Shown: positions 10,444 through 23,439, numbered from the stretch's first letter. The stretch: DNA of 64,000 bases from Aurelia coerulea (GCA_039566865.1 CM076945.1:8297501-8361500); one strand, 5' to 3'. Notes: a model not told the origin generated them from the letters alone. Numbers and translations are program-made.

Positions 10444-13400
10444 AAACTGAAAAAATGCAGCATGAAAATTCTTCACCATCTCATGTTCGTAGCATGTTTA
10501 GAGAAGGCAGACTGAATAATTGCCCAACAACAGGAATGTGTGGAACATTCTTACAAGCAAATATAGCAATTGTCCATGAGGACTATGCAAAAGATTTCAG
10601 AAAATTTGTTGACCTGAATAGTGCTCCATGCCCTTTGATATATCAAAGCAAAGTTGGAGAAGTTGAAGGATCATTCTTGGCAAAAGATTCAGATATCAGG
10701 TATGGTTTGCAAAGAGGGTAACTAGTACAAAGGCTATTTCCAATGTGTTTGTGTTTCCAGTGCCTAGATTGCATTATGGTCAGTTATAAATATGCTTCTT
10801 TTCAGAAATTAACATCTACCAGGATCTATTCCAGAGCTCACGGTAATAGATGATTGCACTAAAGAGGGTGGCGAGGAACTTTTTGCCAAGATGCATTGCG
10901 TTCTAATTACGATTCTTTAATGATTCTATAGGAATTTGATTGAAGAATGCAGTGCATCTTGGTAAAAATTCCTCACTGCCATATTTAGCGCAATTGTCTA
11001 TTCTTATACCATACTACTCGTAGATTCCTAATCAGGAAGAGACATTGCTGTTTCACAACATGCCAAGCTCGGTTTGCAAAATCAAGGAGCAAAAACTTGA
11101 TTTAATTCCAAGGGAATAAGCCTTCTTAAGTACCTCATAAAATCTTACAACCCTTGCAAGATTCAAGTCCTACTTTCTGATCTCTTTTGCATGATGAAGT
11201 AGTTCATAATTTTGTGCAAAAAACTTAAGACAGAATTAACACTATGATGGTAAGAATATGTTTAAGGAAGAAATCTTCGTAGGACGAAATATTTGTGGCT
11301 TGAAAACATTAAATTGATAATTAGTAGTTTACAAATGTCTACAAAAGCACCAATTAAGAATGAATTTGATTGGAAGATATCTAGAACATCATCAAACATT
11401 GTTGATCATCAAACCTGTATCACGGTGTTTATCATGGTTGTATGACAGAACCCCGACAGAACAGTCTGAAAGCAAACTTTTGTTGTTGAAGTTTTCTGAC
11501 AGATGTAAAACCAAACGGGTCCATGACTTGATTTTAAATTCATTCATAGAACTGACCTTGCTGCCTACAAGATATACAAAAATGGCAAAATGGAAAGCAA
11601 GGTGTTTGATCTGAAGGATGTTGATTGGGAAAAGATGGTCACTTTTTACCTTGGCTGTAGTTTCACATTTGATCATCGATTATTGTCATCTGGTATCCCT
11701 GTGCGCAATATAACACAGGGCAAGAATGTCTCGATGTATACAACAAACATAGAATGTCTGAAGGCTGGGCCTTTTTCTTGCAATATGGTTGTTTCAATGC
11801 GTCCAATACCAAACACATTGCTTGATAAAGCCGTCAATGAAGTACTGCAGATGGATTATGCACATGGGGCACCAATTCATATTGGGAATTCAAAGACAAT
11901 AGGAATCAATGATGTTCAAGGTTCTAATACGATCGGGGATAATGTTGAGTTTTGTGCTGGAGACGTTCCTGTCTTCTGGGCATGTGGAGTGACGTCAAGT
12001 CATGCCATACAATCAGCGAGTGAGTATCATTTATTTCAACTGTTCTTGCATTCTTGGGTAATTCGTAACTTCCACAGATGACACCCACTTTAGTAGATTT
12101 GGTAGGTCTCAAGTATTTGGTCTTCCATCAATTAAATGTTACAATACATATTGCGAGATACACTACTTACAAAACTACTCTACAATACTACTTGGACGAT
12201 TCCCTGGAGAGAAAAGGGCTGTGTGCTTGGCAAAAAGAGAATATTGAAGTCATAAATATTTTTTGCAACCACCTCTGAGGGGACCATTATGGAAATGAGG
12301 TCAACTCGATCTTTTAATGCCATCCCTGCCACTATGATTAGGGGTGTCTCTTAATTTATTTTCAATATATTTTTATGTAAATTGCGTATTTTAACTACTC
12401 TGTATTATTTTTAAATTGTAAATATTTTAATCTTGTCGTGAATTCGAACATACATACATAACATACATACATAAATGGCTTAACGGTTATAGCGTATTTT
12501 TGATTTTGATGATGAATATTCTCAGCTAAACTTACATGATAGTCTAATATAAAAAGATGATATAATATCTACGAAAGAACGCTTACAAGTTTCAGCACAT
12601 GAAATACATCTATCTTACTAAAAGTGCTGAAAATTCTTCTTCGTATACTTTCTAAAGTCTTTTTCCACTGATATACACCTTGTTTCAAGGGGAAAAGCTC
12701 CATAAAGAGCTTGTACGATTTTCGCGAAATTCCTTTTGCGTTCAAGAAAATCCCTAAATAATTCCTAAAAATTATTTTGCTTGCAAAGGTCTCGAATGCT
12801 TTTTGGGAAGGATGGATGGTAAACCGGTCGGTGAACTGGGCAATTTCGTTCATCAAAATAGAATTTTTCATCTTTAAACGTACAAATTTCTATCTTCCAA
12901 GAGTTATAAAAGAGTTTCATCAACATCTTATCTCGCAATTCAATTCAATAAGCGAGTAGGTACAATAATTCTACTCAATAGATAAGTAAGTAGAAAGTTT
13001 TGTAATTGCGAGTGAAAACTAGGGACGAGCTGTAATAAGTCTATAGATCACCATTTAGACTGCTTCAGTAGACTGCGATTTATCATGGTGCTTGTAACGT
13101 GACTACTCCTGACTTCACGTTTGACGAATGTAGAAAGGAACAAGAAAATGTTGTGATATCATAAGGGTTCGTTAAACAAAGAGAGTTTATTTTTCATTTA
13201 GAACTTATTGTTGGTATAAAAAATGTTTTGATTCAAGGGACTAGACATTTATATCTGTCTCACATTGGATGTCAGGTGAGATTTTTTGCGACAATGCAAA
13301 ATTATTCATGCAAGTTTCTTCGCGGTCATTTTAACCTGACATCAAATTTGAGACAGGTTTAAGTTCGTTATGCCGGGCGAGTCCATTACAATAGTTGGTG

Positions 13401-16400
13401 GTTATTTCTTGATTCAACTTACTTACATTTTTATGTTGTGTTCAATAGTTGTATCATCCGTTTCTTTCCTAGAAATGCCACTTGCATTCTCCCACTCTCC
13501 TGGTTGCATGTTCATCGCCGACAAAACATCAGATGAAATCCAAGAAGTACTGAACACCAAAGTATACCAAGAAGCAAGGACAGTTTGCCTGAACGAGAAA
13601 GAGCAGACCTACTCCGTCATATCGCTTGCAACGTGGGAAAGAATCTCAAACATCGAGAAGGCCATAATAGATGATCCTGGCCAACGCGGAGTGAAATACT
13701 TACAGCAATCTGATGACCTACATCACGCTGCTTTGAGTTTATCTCAAAGTGCCAAATCAGTTGGAATAATAACCGGGTTCGCTTGCATGCCAGATATGAA
13801 TCCGCCTATTGAGAATGACGGAATATCTGGAGCGATTGCCATTGCTAGGTCAATACAAGCCCTTGGTAGACCGGTCACTTTTATAGTTGGCAAAAATGAA
13901 ATTGAAATCTTCAAGGATATTTTGAAATGGTGTAATTCCAATGGCCTATTAAAAGATGAGGTTCCTGTTACATCCATGGGTGAGCCCGACACAATGCTGT
14001 ATGATGAGAAGACGAGCCAGCCAAGATTTTCTCATTTGATCAGTATTGAATGTCCGGGGAGATCGTCCGATGGACTTTATTGTACAATGAATAAAAGGGA
14101 TATCTCGCAGTTTTGTGATCCACTGGATGATTTATTTATTCAAGGTAACTTGCCGTAATAACTACTTCTCTCAGAAACATTTAATTAACTTTTGCATATT
14201 CTGCATATTTTACTGGCCGAGAAAAAGACTTTCGCTATTCTGCTTATTTTACTGGGTGAAAAAAAGAGTTTTGAGGTTTTAAAGGTTTAAAGATAGGCAA
14301 AAATTTGATATTGATGCTACCGGGTGTCCCAAAAAATGTATACAGATTTGGTTCACTCCAGCGATGTGAATTCAACTTTAATCAATGGCTAATCATTCTC
14401 AAAACGTTCCTCGATAGTTAACTTGAACATAGATACCTCGTTTGTTGGCACTGGTGCTTGGAGAGCAGAAATATCAATCTTGAAAGGTCAAATTTGCATC
14501 CACTTGCAAAGCAGAGCTTTGGCCTTTTGGCCTTTTGGCCTAAGCAATTTCCTGATGCATATCGAAATTAAAAACTGAAATTAAAGAAAAATTAAGAAAC
14601 TTCCTAATGGGTGATTGTGGGTGACTTCTGGTAAACAGAATAGCGCAAGATCTAATATTGTTCAAATTTTATCAAGGCTATTGTTGATTTATACGCTGTG
14701 CCTTAATGAATTGCTCAGGCCAAACCGCTGAAGCTCTGGTTTCCAGGAAGAGGCAAATATGAGCTTTCAAGATTGATATCTCTGCTCTCAAAGTGCCAAT
14801 ATCAACAAACGAGGTATCCATGTTCAAGTTAACTATCGAGGAACATTTTTAGTGTGATTAGACCTTGATTGAAGCTAAATTTACAGCGCTGGAATCAACC
14901 AAATCCGTATACATTTTTTGGGACACCCGGTAGATTTTTCAGAATTGTTATTTTTCAGTTTCATTAATTGCTAATTCATCGGTTTATCTTTTGCAAGCAA
15001 AATATTATGGAACTTCTCATTCTAAGCCATAAAAAGGACATACAAATGAGCCGTATTTTTAGAATGTTTAACTTTACGCTCACTTCACACACAGGATGTA
15101 CCAAAATGTGCCCGTTTGCGTGGCTGCTGTGAAGGAGCTTAATTTTCAAAAATTTTGGTCATTGCTTTGGATGCGTTAGCTCTCTCAGAAATCAATAATT
15201 ATCCAATAATCACGCTTCTTGATTGTCTGAAAACAGTCAAAGTTCAAGCTGAGACAGATTTTGAAACAAAGATCCTGTTTGGTACTCAACAATTGATTTG
15301 AGAGCGCAGCGTGTTTCCATTTTACAATTTCCTTCCCAATACTGCAATAACCTAAGCCACCGAAAAGTTTTTTTTACCATCCAAAAAGTTGGAATATGAA
15401 TAAAATTAATCGCTCCTTTATATCCTTTTAGCAGAAGCCAATGGAAAGCAATTTCCACAAAATTCTTTATTTGGGAGCAAAACATTGTTCTCTACAACAG
15501 ATGAAAAATTGTCCAAATTAAGTGAGAGCCTCATTTGGCCATTGAAATTTGAATTTTCCAAATCCCTTGGATCGTTTTTGCGTAATGACTTTTCAACAAG
15601 CAGTACATTTTTGACCCGATATTTTATGCAAATTATGATCCTGCCTGTCATAGCAAATTTTATCGTAAGTATTCTTCATTTTTTTTTTTTTTTATATACA
15701 CAATCTAAAAATATACAATTTAACAAAGACACAGACGATACCATTGGGAGCATGATAGGCATGGCTACCCTAAATGATCTCAACAAATAACAATACAGAT
15801 ACTAAAGGCTATACCAAAGTTTCTGTTGGTCTCTCCTAAGGGAGAAACCGGCTTAATCGCAAGATATGGCGACACTACTGCTTGAATCAAAATTGAAAAT
15901 TGAATCAATAACAACAGCCAACATTGAAAATTGACAGATTTTGGTATTAGTCTTTAGTAACATAGATACATTTACTATACATATATTATTTTATAAGAAG
16001 TTAAAGATTAATAGAGAAGGATGAGACAGAAGATTAATTTACCTAGGTTTGTAATTGCTGGTGCTACAAGAAACGCTCTGATGTATGAATGAATTTTAGC
16101 GTTGATTCCAAAATTTCTTTATTTTGGTTACGAGAAAATCTTTTATCACCACACAACATTATTTGCAAAAGGGTTTGATTTGGCAGGTTTTTGCAATACT
16201 TCGTTAACCGCGCCTAGGAGATCACGCCTTTGATCATCCTTCATTCTTGATTCATTTTCAGCGAGAGAAAAGTACCCTGAGATCGTGACCATTGGTATTG
16301 GAGATGGTGGGAATGAAATAGGCATGGGTAAAGTTCTTGAAAAAGTGATTCTTCACGTGAAACATGGTAAAGATATTGGTACCACAGTCACCTGCGATTA

Positions 16401-19129
16401 TTTAATTAGCACTGGTGTAAGCAACTGGGGAGGTTGTGCCCTTGCAAAAGCAATTTTCCTGTGTGTGACGTGCCCTGTTCATGACCGTTATCGAAGAAGA
16501 GGCCTTGGTTTTACACCCAACTTCTCGAGGAGTGATTTTGTTACTACTGTGCAACAGGTAATTTTGAACGTTTTGCCGTAATGCCCCATCCACACTCGCA
16601 AGTTAACCCAGCTTAGACCCCGTTTACGCGGTAGCGGATCATTTTTGATCCGATACAAAAAGTGTTGCGGATCAGCCTCCCGTTTACACGAGCTCGAAGT
16701 GATCCGATACACTTCTGCTCCGCTATCCGCATCAATTTTGATCCTGCTACGAAAGCGAACTCGTTTTGTATCGGATCACTTTTGTATTGGATCACTCTTG
16801 CTCTGCGCCGTGTAAACGCAAGTGAACTGCATCAATTTTGATTCGGGTTCATTACGAGGGTATTTTCCATACAAACGAGGTTTGATCATAATTGCAGTTT
16901 TTTTTTATATTTTGACGTTGAAAGGAAATCACTGAAAATCCGATAAAATCTTGAATGTGACCTCGTCCTATTTCTATGGTAACCGCTGATCCGCTACCGT
17001 GTAAACGAGACCGTGATCCGATACAATTTTGATCCGCTACCGTGTAGATGGGAGGGTGATCCGTAACACTTTTGACCCGCTACCGTGTAAACGGGGTCTT
17101 AAACTAAACCAGGTTATCGAATGTTGCATTCTAATTGGTCAGTCATTTAAATCGAATGCTTTTGATTGGTTTAAATTTAACCTGGTTAAGATAAAGTCAG
17201 TGGGAATGGGGTAGACTCATTCCAAAAGTCTCTTGTTTCGCTCCTCCCACTGAGTTGTCGCTGCAACAGAATCGCCTCAACTGAAGCGATAACAACAACA
17301 ACAGCAAGCTAAAGTTAGAGGGACTCATGTATTGAGTCTAGGAATGGGGTATAAAATATCGACGAAGAATTTTTGCCATGATCCTTTGCGTTTCACGACA
17401 AATTGACCAATAGAATCAATCGAAATTCTTTCAGATGCGAAGGAGCATGGTTAAACAAATTCCCTGACGCCATTTTTAGTGCAATTTTCAACTTTTGTCA
17501 TTTGGTGAACTATTTAATTCTGTGTTATCAATGAACCATGGATCATTTTGAAATATAAATGCTACCATATTTTATTTTTATAAAAATGGACAAATGGCCC
17601 ACATTAATGCCCAGGGGAGACATTCATCACATACGCATAGAAATACAGTCAGTCAAAGAAATTTTCAGGAAACCCAAAAATATTAGTTTAGCTTCATTGT
17701 AACCCAAAAATATCAGCTCATTTTACACTTTGACATCTGTAAACGAACATGAAATATCCTGCAACGATGCAAATTGAGACCAGGATTGCCTCTAAACAAC
17801 CCAAGATTATCATTTTGACCATATCTTATGCCAAAAAATATCATGGCCATAATTTCAGTTTCTTTGGACCCCAAAAATATCACTTTGAAATATTCTGACC
17901 CAAAATTATCGGACTTACCTCCCCGTATGTGCATGTGCTGAGTGTCCCCCCTGGGAATTAATGAGGAATTTGCATGGAAGCTGTTTCTGAAACCCCCCAA
18001 AAGTACCAAGAATGCCGATGAAGTTTGTAAAGATTTTAGCTTCAGAATTGTCATATATATACAAATCTCATTCTCTAATCCTGGTTCACACCAGTGAGAT
18101 TATGACATTTTGACTGACTTTTCAGTAAGATAGTTTAATTGAGATGAAGCAAAGCTTTTTAAATCAATTTCACTGTTATTTTCGCTAGGGCTTCGCTAGT
18201 GAGGTCGATTTTAGGCGTTAATAACAGTGAAATCGTAATCTCACTGGTGTGCAGCAGAAAATTTAATAAGCCATATCAAGTTTTGTCACAAAATGGATAA
18301 CCATATCTTAATTGTTTTCTCTCATCCTATACTTATGGTCGTGCTTGTTGTCGTTGTTTTGAAGGTGTATTTTCGAACGAGTTTGATCGACTTATTCAAT
18401 CTATTTCAAGGATTTTCATAGCTAGCTTCCAGACAAAAATTGCTGATAACCTTAGAATGATTTGGCCGATTTAACGAAACAAAGTCTGACGCCTAAGCTA
18501 CGGTCGCGGACAAAACTCTTTGAGACAGATGATTTTTTGTGTTGAAAGAGGTCTTTACTCTTTCCTGCACGTAAACTACTACCTTCCACTGCTGATGACC
18601 CCCTCCTCCCTGTGCAATGTGGGTTCCTTGAAGGACACATACTGGTCAATTCATCTATGACATTTTCATCAGCCTCCAACATTGCAATGGATGCGGGGGG
18701 ATCCCAACTCGAAATTTCCTCCACAAAGCAAAGTGTCTCAAGAGTTTTATCCGCGATTGTAGCCTTTCACTTCCAGTGTGAAATGAGATGAATGCGTCAC
18801 ATGAGATTTGTGGATGGTGCCTGAAGCTATTCACACTGTGAGTAGAAATTTTGTCCGCACTTCTGAAGTGTACAATCGTGAATGTCTTGAACTAGACTAA
18901 TTATTCAAAAAAGGCAAATGTTTTTGTGTGCAGCTAAAGTGGCTTTGTGGTTGCTAAAGTGGCTTTTTAAAGCGAAAGTGTATCTTTTTCGCAGGAAAAA
19001 GAATTATTGGAGAAGCAAATGTCGATGGGAATAAGAGATGGCGTTAGAAGAGAACTTACTTTATCAGTGGATGGTTTGGATTTTGAACCTCATCATGCTA
19101 ACAAAATACTTGAAATCGAAAGCTGTTAA
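10444..19129 (+). CDS. DGLUCY: D-glutamate cyclase, mitochondrial (DGLUCY-like)
   Basis: Five exons: 10444-10699, 11550-12019, 13473-14144, 16262-16557 and 18995-19129 (stop TAA 19127-19129). Junction phases 2, 1, 1 and 0 are all consistent, and all introns are GT-AG. From ATG 10455 the protein would be about 605 residues, close to the human length (616 from memory). A further 5' exon with a mitochondrial leader is possible because the reading frame is open back to the acceptor. Exons 1-2 carry the DUF1445 part (LQANIAIVHEDYAKDF, SDIR-TDL, FYLGCSFTFDHRLL, HSPGC). Exons 3-5 carry the DUF4392 part (SGAIAIARSIQALGRPVTFI, GDGGNEIGMGKV, VSNWGG). The family converts D-glutamate to 5-oxo-D-proline in the mitochondrial matrix. 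No break in frame was seen. The introns hold several MITEs. Confidence 0.93.
10845..11002. repeat. Foldback MITE in DGLUCY intron 1
   Basis: Inverted arms of about 60 bp: AATAGATGATTGCACTAAAG at the left and the complement of AATAGACAATTGCGCTAAAT at the right, each followed by a shared (T/C)TTT(T/A)(G/A)CCAAGATGCA block. A more decayed relative is at about 17355-17500 (TTTTTGCCATGATCC ... TTTTTAGTGCAATT), also in a DGLUCY intron. No clear target duplication. Confidence 0.6.
12256..12480 (+). repeat. 3' end of a LINE-like retrotransposon
   Basis: The block CACCTCTGAGGGGACCATTA, TGGAAATGAGGTCAACTCGA and CCATCCCTGCCACTATGATT is repeated at about 33694-33770. It is followed by AT-rich DNA and an ACATACAT simple repeat at 12449-12474. 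Same-strand copies with a common 3' boundary and a simple-repeat tail suggest the 3' terminus of a non-LTR element. No reverse-transcriptase ORF survives next to it. Confidence 0.5.
14320..14930. mobile_element. mariner-type MITE with long inverted repeats
   Basis: Both ends read CCGGGTGTCCCAAAAAATGT inwards and are flanked by TA (14318-14319, 14931-14932). The inverted similarity continues well inside (GTTAACTTGAACAT, ACCTCGTTTGTTG, TTGATATTTCTGCTCTC and their complements), giving arms of 150-200 bp. No transposase ORF. CCGGGTG(T/G)CCCAAAAA is a familiar mariner-type terminus. It is in DGLUCY intron 3. Confidence 0.88.
16615..17099. mobile_element. MITE with AGACCCCGTTTAC ends
   Basis: Inverted ends AGACCCCGTTTACGCGGTAG and its complement at 17078-17099. 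The interior is filled with inverted copies of GATCCG(A/C)TAC and GTGTAAACG. The wording resembles PIF/Harbinger-related MITEs, but this is a guess. An outer inverted AACC(C/A)AG...AACCTGGTTAA pair suggests a second, older element around it. It is in DGLUCY intron 4. Confidence 0.65.
17610..17956. mobile_element. MITE with CCCAGGGGAGACA ends and 7-8 bp target duplication
   Basis: The left end CCCAGGGGAGACATTCATCA and right end TGTCCCCCCTGGG are inverted. They are flanked by ATTAATG at 17603-17609 and 17957-17963 (8 bp if one mismatch is allowed), which fits a hAT-type insertion. The interior is rich in CCCAAAAATATCA repeats. It is in DGLUCY intron 4. Confidence 0.6.
18081..18257. mobile_element. 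Small MITE with CACACCAGTGAGATTA ends
   Basis: Inverted ends CTG-GTTCACACCAGTGAGATTA at the left and its complement TAATCTCACTGGTGTG-CAG at the right; the arms extend through a CAGT motif. An internal CGCTAG...CTTCGCTAG repeat is present. The target duplication is not clear. It is in DGLUCY intron 4. Confidence 0.6.
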
Positions 19130-19632
19130 ATCTTAACATAACTGATCATTTCTTTATGTGTAGGTAGGTACGTTTTGATTATAATAATAATATGATAACA
19201 AACAATCCATTTAAAGTTAGCAAAGACAATAGCGTTAAGCTAATTATGGCCAACTGTACATAATATTTACAAAAGTCTTATTACAAAAAACTTACAGCTG
19301 CAGTCAAAAGTTTTATGGACTTGGTATTTCTTTTAAAAATCTCGAATGATTGGGACTCTTCGATCTCTCTTGGCAGAGTCTACCATAGTTTTTGACCGAC
19401 AAACCTGATAGTATCAATGCCATATTGATTCGTCTTAGCTCTAGGCAAAACAAGATTATTATTGCCACGAAGGTTGTTTGGCACATCTTTGCTAACAAAT
19501 GCTTCTGCCATAGAAGCCGGATTCAAGTTGTTTACGGTTTTATAAATCTCAGTCTGGAGCAGCTGTAAATTCCTCTGGTGAACAGATACTGAGTTACTTT
19601 TTGTCAACAGTTCCTCAAAATTGGGAGTACTA
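19130..19632. other. Downstream flank of DGLUCY, no gene seen
   Basis: AT-rich sequence after the DGLUCY stop. I saw no clear AATAAA signal close to the stop, so the 3' end of the transcript is not located. Two short overlapping minus-strand ORFs (19313-19607) have some protein-like composition but no recognisable family. Confidence 0.4.
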
Positions 19633-19640
19633 TTTTTGTG

Positions 19641-20106
19641 CAGGGACGCCGGAGCAATGGTAGGGCAAGGGGGGCGACTAGGAACGTAAGGGCAATCTAG
19701 ACCTAAGGCGAGCGAAGCGAGCCAACAAATTGGGGGGTCCGGGGGTACTCCCCCGGGAAAATTTTTGTGGCCACGCCCTTTAGATTGGCTTAAAATGCTA
19801 TCAAAAATATTTTAACGAACATTAATCATGTTCTTTCACGAAATTTTTCGGCTCTTTCTCCACATATCCTCATTCCGAATCGCATAAAGTCGCATATTGC
19901 TTGTTTTGAAGTTGCAATTGCCAGTCATTTTTCGTTACTGGTGTGTTTCTGATAAGGGAATGAAGCTGTGGCGGCTTTTATATCAAGTTTCAAAGAAAAT
20001 TATTGTTTTTCATTGAAAAGGCACTTTTGCCCCCCTTGCCCCCGTTAGGAAAGGGCAGGAGGGGCGCTTGCCCCCCCGCGCCCCCCCCCCCTCTCCGGCG
20101 TTCCTG
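19641..20106. mobile_element. hAT-type MITE with 8-bp target duplication
   Basis: The ends CAGGGACGCCGGAG and CTCCGGCGTTCCTG are inverted. An exact 8-bp duplication TTTTTGTG flanks the element (19633-19640, 20107-20114). The interior has CGAGCGAAGCGAGCC, AAATTTTTGTGGCCACGCCC and a C-rich tract. Related interior wording (GAAAATTTTTGTAATCACGC) occurs in the hAT element at 35935. No transposase ORF. Confidence 0.87.
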
Positions 20107-20114
20107 TTTTTGTG

Positions 20115-22131
20115 TATGATTTAGTGCACACAAAGAAAATTGAACAATTTTAGGTGAATCACAGCCCTTCGAGGAAGAAGGGAGGCATTGGCCTGCTGAG
20201 TCACTTTTTCGCAAGTGATCGTTTCGTGGCTAATAGAAACCTTCAAACATATTCATTTGCATAGAGAACATGGGATTGATCCTTACGAGAAATGTCATAG
20301 ATTTGATTTATTCGTCGTCCGTTGGAACTATACTCCTGCATGCCCTAAAGGGAAGACCCATTGCATAGTCCCAGTTATCGTAACAACGACAACACATTTT
20401 TACGCTCTTTTTCATGTTTGGAATTGAATTGAATTGTTCATTTCACTGCCTACTTTAGATTTCAACAGACCCATCATTTGCTGTAATTAAAGACTGCGCA
20501 AACTTGAGTAGGTGTGATTAGTATGTTTTATGGGTGTTTGCTGCTGTTTTGTACTTGCATGTAACTGACATTTCACTTAGTATGCATATGATGTTAGAAA
20601 ATTAGTGTTTGACAATTTAATGATTTATGCTCAAGCAAAAGAACATTTTGGGGACGAAAAACTTTGTATCGAAAATTTTCACGATGTAAATAATTTGAAA
20701 TAGCCCAGCCAGTCATCCTAACTAGAATTGTCAAATGTCAAATATGATTGCAAAATTGTTCAAATGTGCATAAATTTGCCGTCGATTTATTACGATCCTG
20801 CGTCTCTCAAGTAAAAATCATCAAAACCATTTATTTAAATCGGCCTTAGCTGGCGGTCATTTTTGTCGCATTTATTCTAAAAGCCAATTTTAATGAATGG
20901 TTGTCGGACTGCGACCACTTGATGCCGGTAAAACACTTGAAAATAGAAGAAAATTGTTATGAATAGGTCTTCCTTTCTCATCAAGTGGCTCAAATTGTGC
21001 TGAAAGTACTTGAAAACTGAACTCTTAGCACAATTTGAGAAGAAAAGGCGTCGTGTGAACGCTCAAAAATGATGGAATTGTTGGGGAGATGAGATCGGGT
21101 TTGTTCGCGGAAATTAAATGTCCCCCCGTGCATACAGTAGATACGCATGCGTATTAGCAATTATAACATCGATACGTTGCAGCCCCCGTCTATTATCCAC
21201 AACAAACCATTAGGACTGCTGAAACCAATTATTATAATAACGGCAGGTTGGCGAAGCGATAGCATCGAGCTCCTCACAGGCCGGCAACCCGAGATCGAAT
21301 CCCTATGGGAGTAACCTTTTATTTTATAGTTTTTTTCTTCACGTCCCTGCTTGTTCTGCTAGTGCAATCTGGTATGAACATCATATTCTGAGCTCTCCAT
21401 AATGCAAGCAACGGGCTTTAAACCAAAACCAACCCCACGTTTAGGCTAATTGGCTAAGAGCAAAGAGGCATCGCACCACTTGGACCGACGGGTATTTGTC
21501 TCACGACACAAGCACTCTGCAGCATACTGTGTCGAGCTGTTGTTTCCCTGCTTACCCCTGATAAAAACGAGTGAAGATTGCCGTGAAGTGTCCTAATTTT
21601 GCGGGAAACTCTCCGTAATTTTTATTTTCCTTGTTATTCCTTGTTAGAACTCTAGTAGTGATTCAAAACCTAACTGTAATACGCATGCGCATCTACCGCA
21701 AGAAGCAGATAGCTCTGTGAACAAACCACTTACGCTTTTGTTCTACACAATAGAATCGAGACCTCGTCTCCCCAACAAGGAAACGAATTATTCAATACGA
21801 AACAGATCGATTCTTTAGGCCGATGGCATATGAAATATATCAGTTCCTTTGCTGTCGGAACCCAGAATCTTTGTGGCGGAAGCTGCACAGAGTTTATTAT
21901 TTTTTCAAATTCTGCCGTTTCAAATTTGTTTCAGTTACATTCTTGCCGTTTTCAAATTGGGCGTCACTCCGTACCTCGTAGGGAAGGCATGATTATTTTT
22001 ATCTGGTAAATAATCCACTACTTGTTTTTAATTGATTAACTTTAGGAATTTGTAAATTTTGTAAGTAGGCCTGAATTAGCTGTAATTTAGCTATTTTTCT
22101 TATGTTATGTAGCCTACGTAAATAAATTAAC
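20115..22131. other. Intergenic stretch with one tRNA-like block
   Basis: No convincing coding exon. Apart from the tRNA-like sequence at 21241-21318, the stretch is unique-looking AT-rich DNA. It includes GTAGATACGCATGCGTATTA at 21137 and a similar CGCATGCGCATCTACCGCAA at 21681, an inverted pair about 0.55 kb apart that may bound an old element. Confidence 0.4.
21241..21318 (+). repeat. tRNA-like sequence (SINE head or tRNA pseudogene)
   Basis: CGGCAGGTTGGCGAAGCGAT and TAGCATCGAGC resemble an A-box region. GATCGAATCCC about 50 bp later is a good B box. The 3' neighbour (ATGGGAGTAACCTTTTATTT) carries no CCA-type acceptor match, so this is more likely a SINE head or pseudogene than an active tRNA. 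Confidence 0.45.
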
Positions 22132-22411
<280 letters not shown>

Positions 22412-22636
22412 GAGCCTGTAACGTGAACAAGAACAAAAAGTACGGTTTGACAAATGGAATGTTGCTGTGGTCTCTCTAAAAATGTTCCTCAAATTGATCA
22501 AACTTGGGGAATTTTTAGGACAACCACAATGGGATCTTTCGAACATTAGAACTTTTTAGGCTACCTGGTACACCACGAACTTTTAACAGACGAAGACATC
22601 GATAAAGTTAACATCGTGAACACATCTTACAAAATA

Positions 22637-23200
22637 CTAATTAAATCTTGGTACATTTCCTAAATTTCTTAACTGATAATATCTCAACAACAGTCTGGCA
22701 TCTTCTGATGGTGTTTTCGACGGCATAAAACGTACATAGATCTGTTTCCATGAGTTAAATGCTTCACCGGTTAAGTAAACCCCAAGTGCAAGTCCATCAT
22801 TGCCACTAAAATGAGCATTCAGGGCATCTCTGATGTGTACGTTCTGAGGCAATCCACTTATGTAGATGATCTCGTTATTTTCTTTGATTTCATAGACGCC
22901 TCCGCATGTTCCACGTAGGTTGTTGATGCCATTGAAAGTCAATACTGCCCAATGCAGTGGTTGCATATCCATTTCTTTGCGTTTCATCGACATTAGTTTG
23001 ACGTTCTCTGCTGAGAATTCTCTTCGTAGCATATCACGTGCATCGTCTGTTGACATTTCGTTCCTTCGTTTCTTTGAATCCGCACTACATTTTCCGCTCA
23101 TACACCTCGAAGCACTCATTCTGAAATGATAAGGTGATATACTATCAAGCTGACCGGTCAGAAAGTCCAGAAACGTTTCATGAATTTTGATTCCTGCCAT
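22637..23200 (-). CDS. Intronless ORF with a GIY-YIG-like C-terminal half
   Basis: An uninterrupted 187-residue ORF starting ATG at 23200 and ending before 22637. Residues 1-95 are charged and show no family I recognise (KKRRNEMS around 44-50). From residue 100 the pattern fits a GIY-YIG fold: GGVYEI with GVY at 101-103, IIYIS with YIS at 113-115 (Ser replaces the usual Gly), Arg157 and Glu166 (PSEDARLLL). Those are plausible equivalents of the conserved Arg and the metal-binding Glu. Known members are nucleases for repair, restriction or mobile elements; whether this one is active cannot be told. Absence of introns in an intron-rich genome suggests a retrocopy, a transposon-borne gene or a small single-exon host gene. 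No neighbour gives context. The family assignment is inference. Confidence 0.55.
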   Translation of the reverse strand: MAGIKIHETFLDFLTGQLDSISPYHFRMSASRCMSGKCSADSKKRRNEMSTDDARDMLRREFSAENVKLMSMKRKEMDMQPLHWAVLTFNGINNLRGTCGGVYEIKENNEIIYISGLPQNVHIRDALNAHFSGNDGLALGVYLTGEAFNSWKQIYVRFMPSKTPSEDARLLLRYYQLRNLGNVPRFN

Positions 23201-23439
23201 TTTTTTATATTGACTGTTTTTTATGCTAAGTCAAAAGTCTTGAAGTTACGTTTTTTATCAAGTTAAATCATGGTATGCAGCAGGGAGATTAATTGGGTAG
23301 ACTTGTCACATTCGTCGGACAGACATTTAAACAACACTTTTACTTCAACTTACCCTAACCAACCCTCCCAATTTACTCCCTAGCCAACATGACTCCGTAA
23401 GGGGACAAGTGCAGTTTAGAGGGCGGCGCTAAATGTTAT

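Noticed and set aside
21241..21318. Functional tRNA gene
   Set aside because: Boxes are present but no acceptor stem pairs convincingly and no terminator T-run follows at the right distance.
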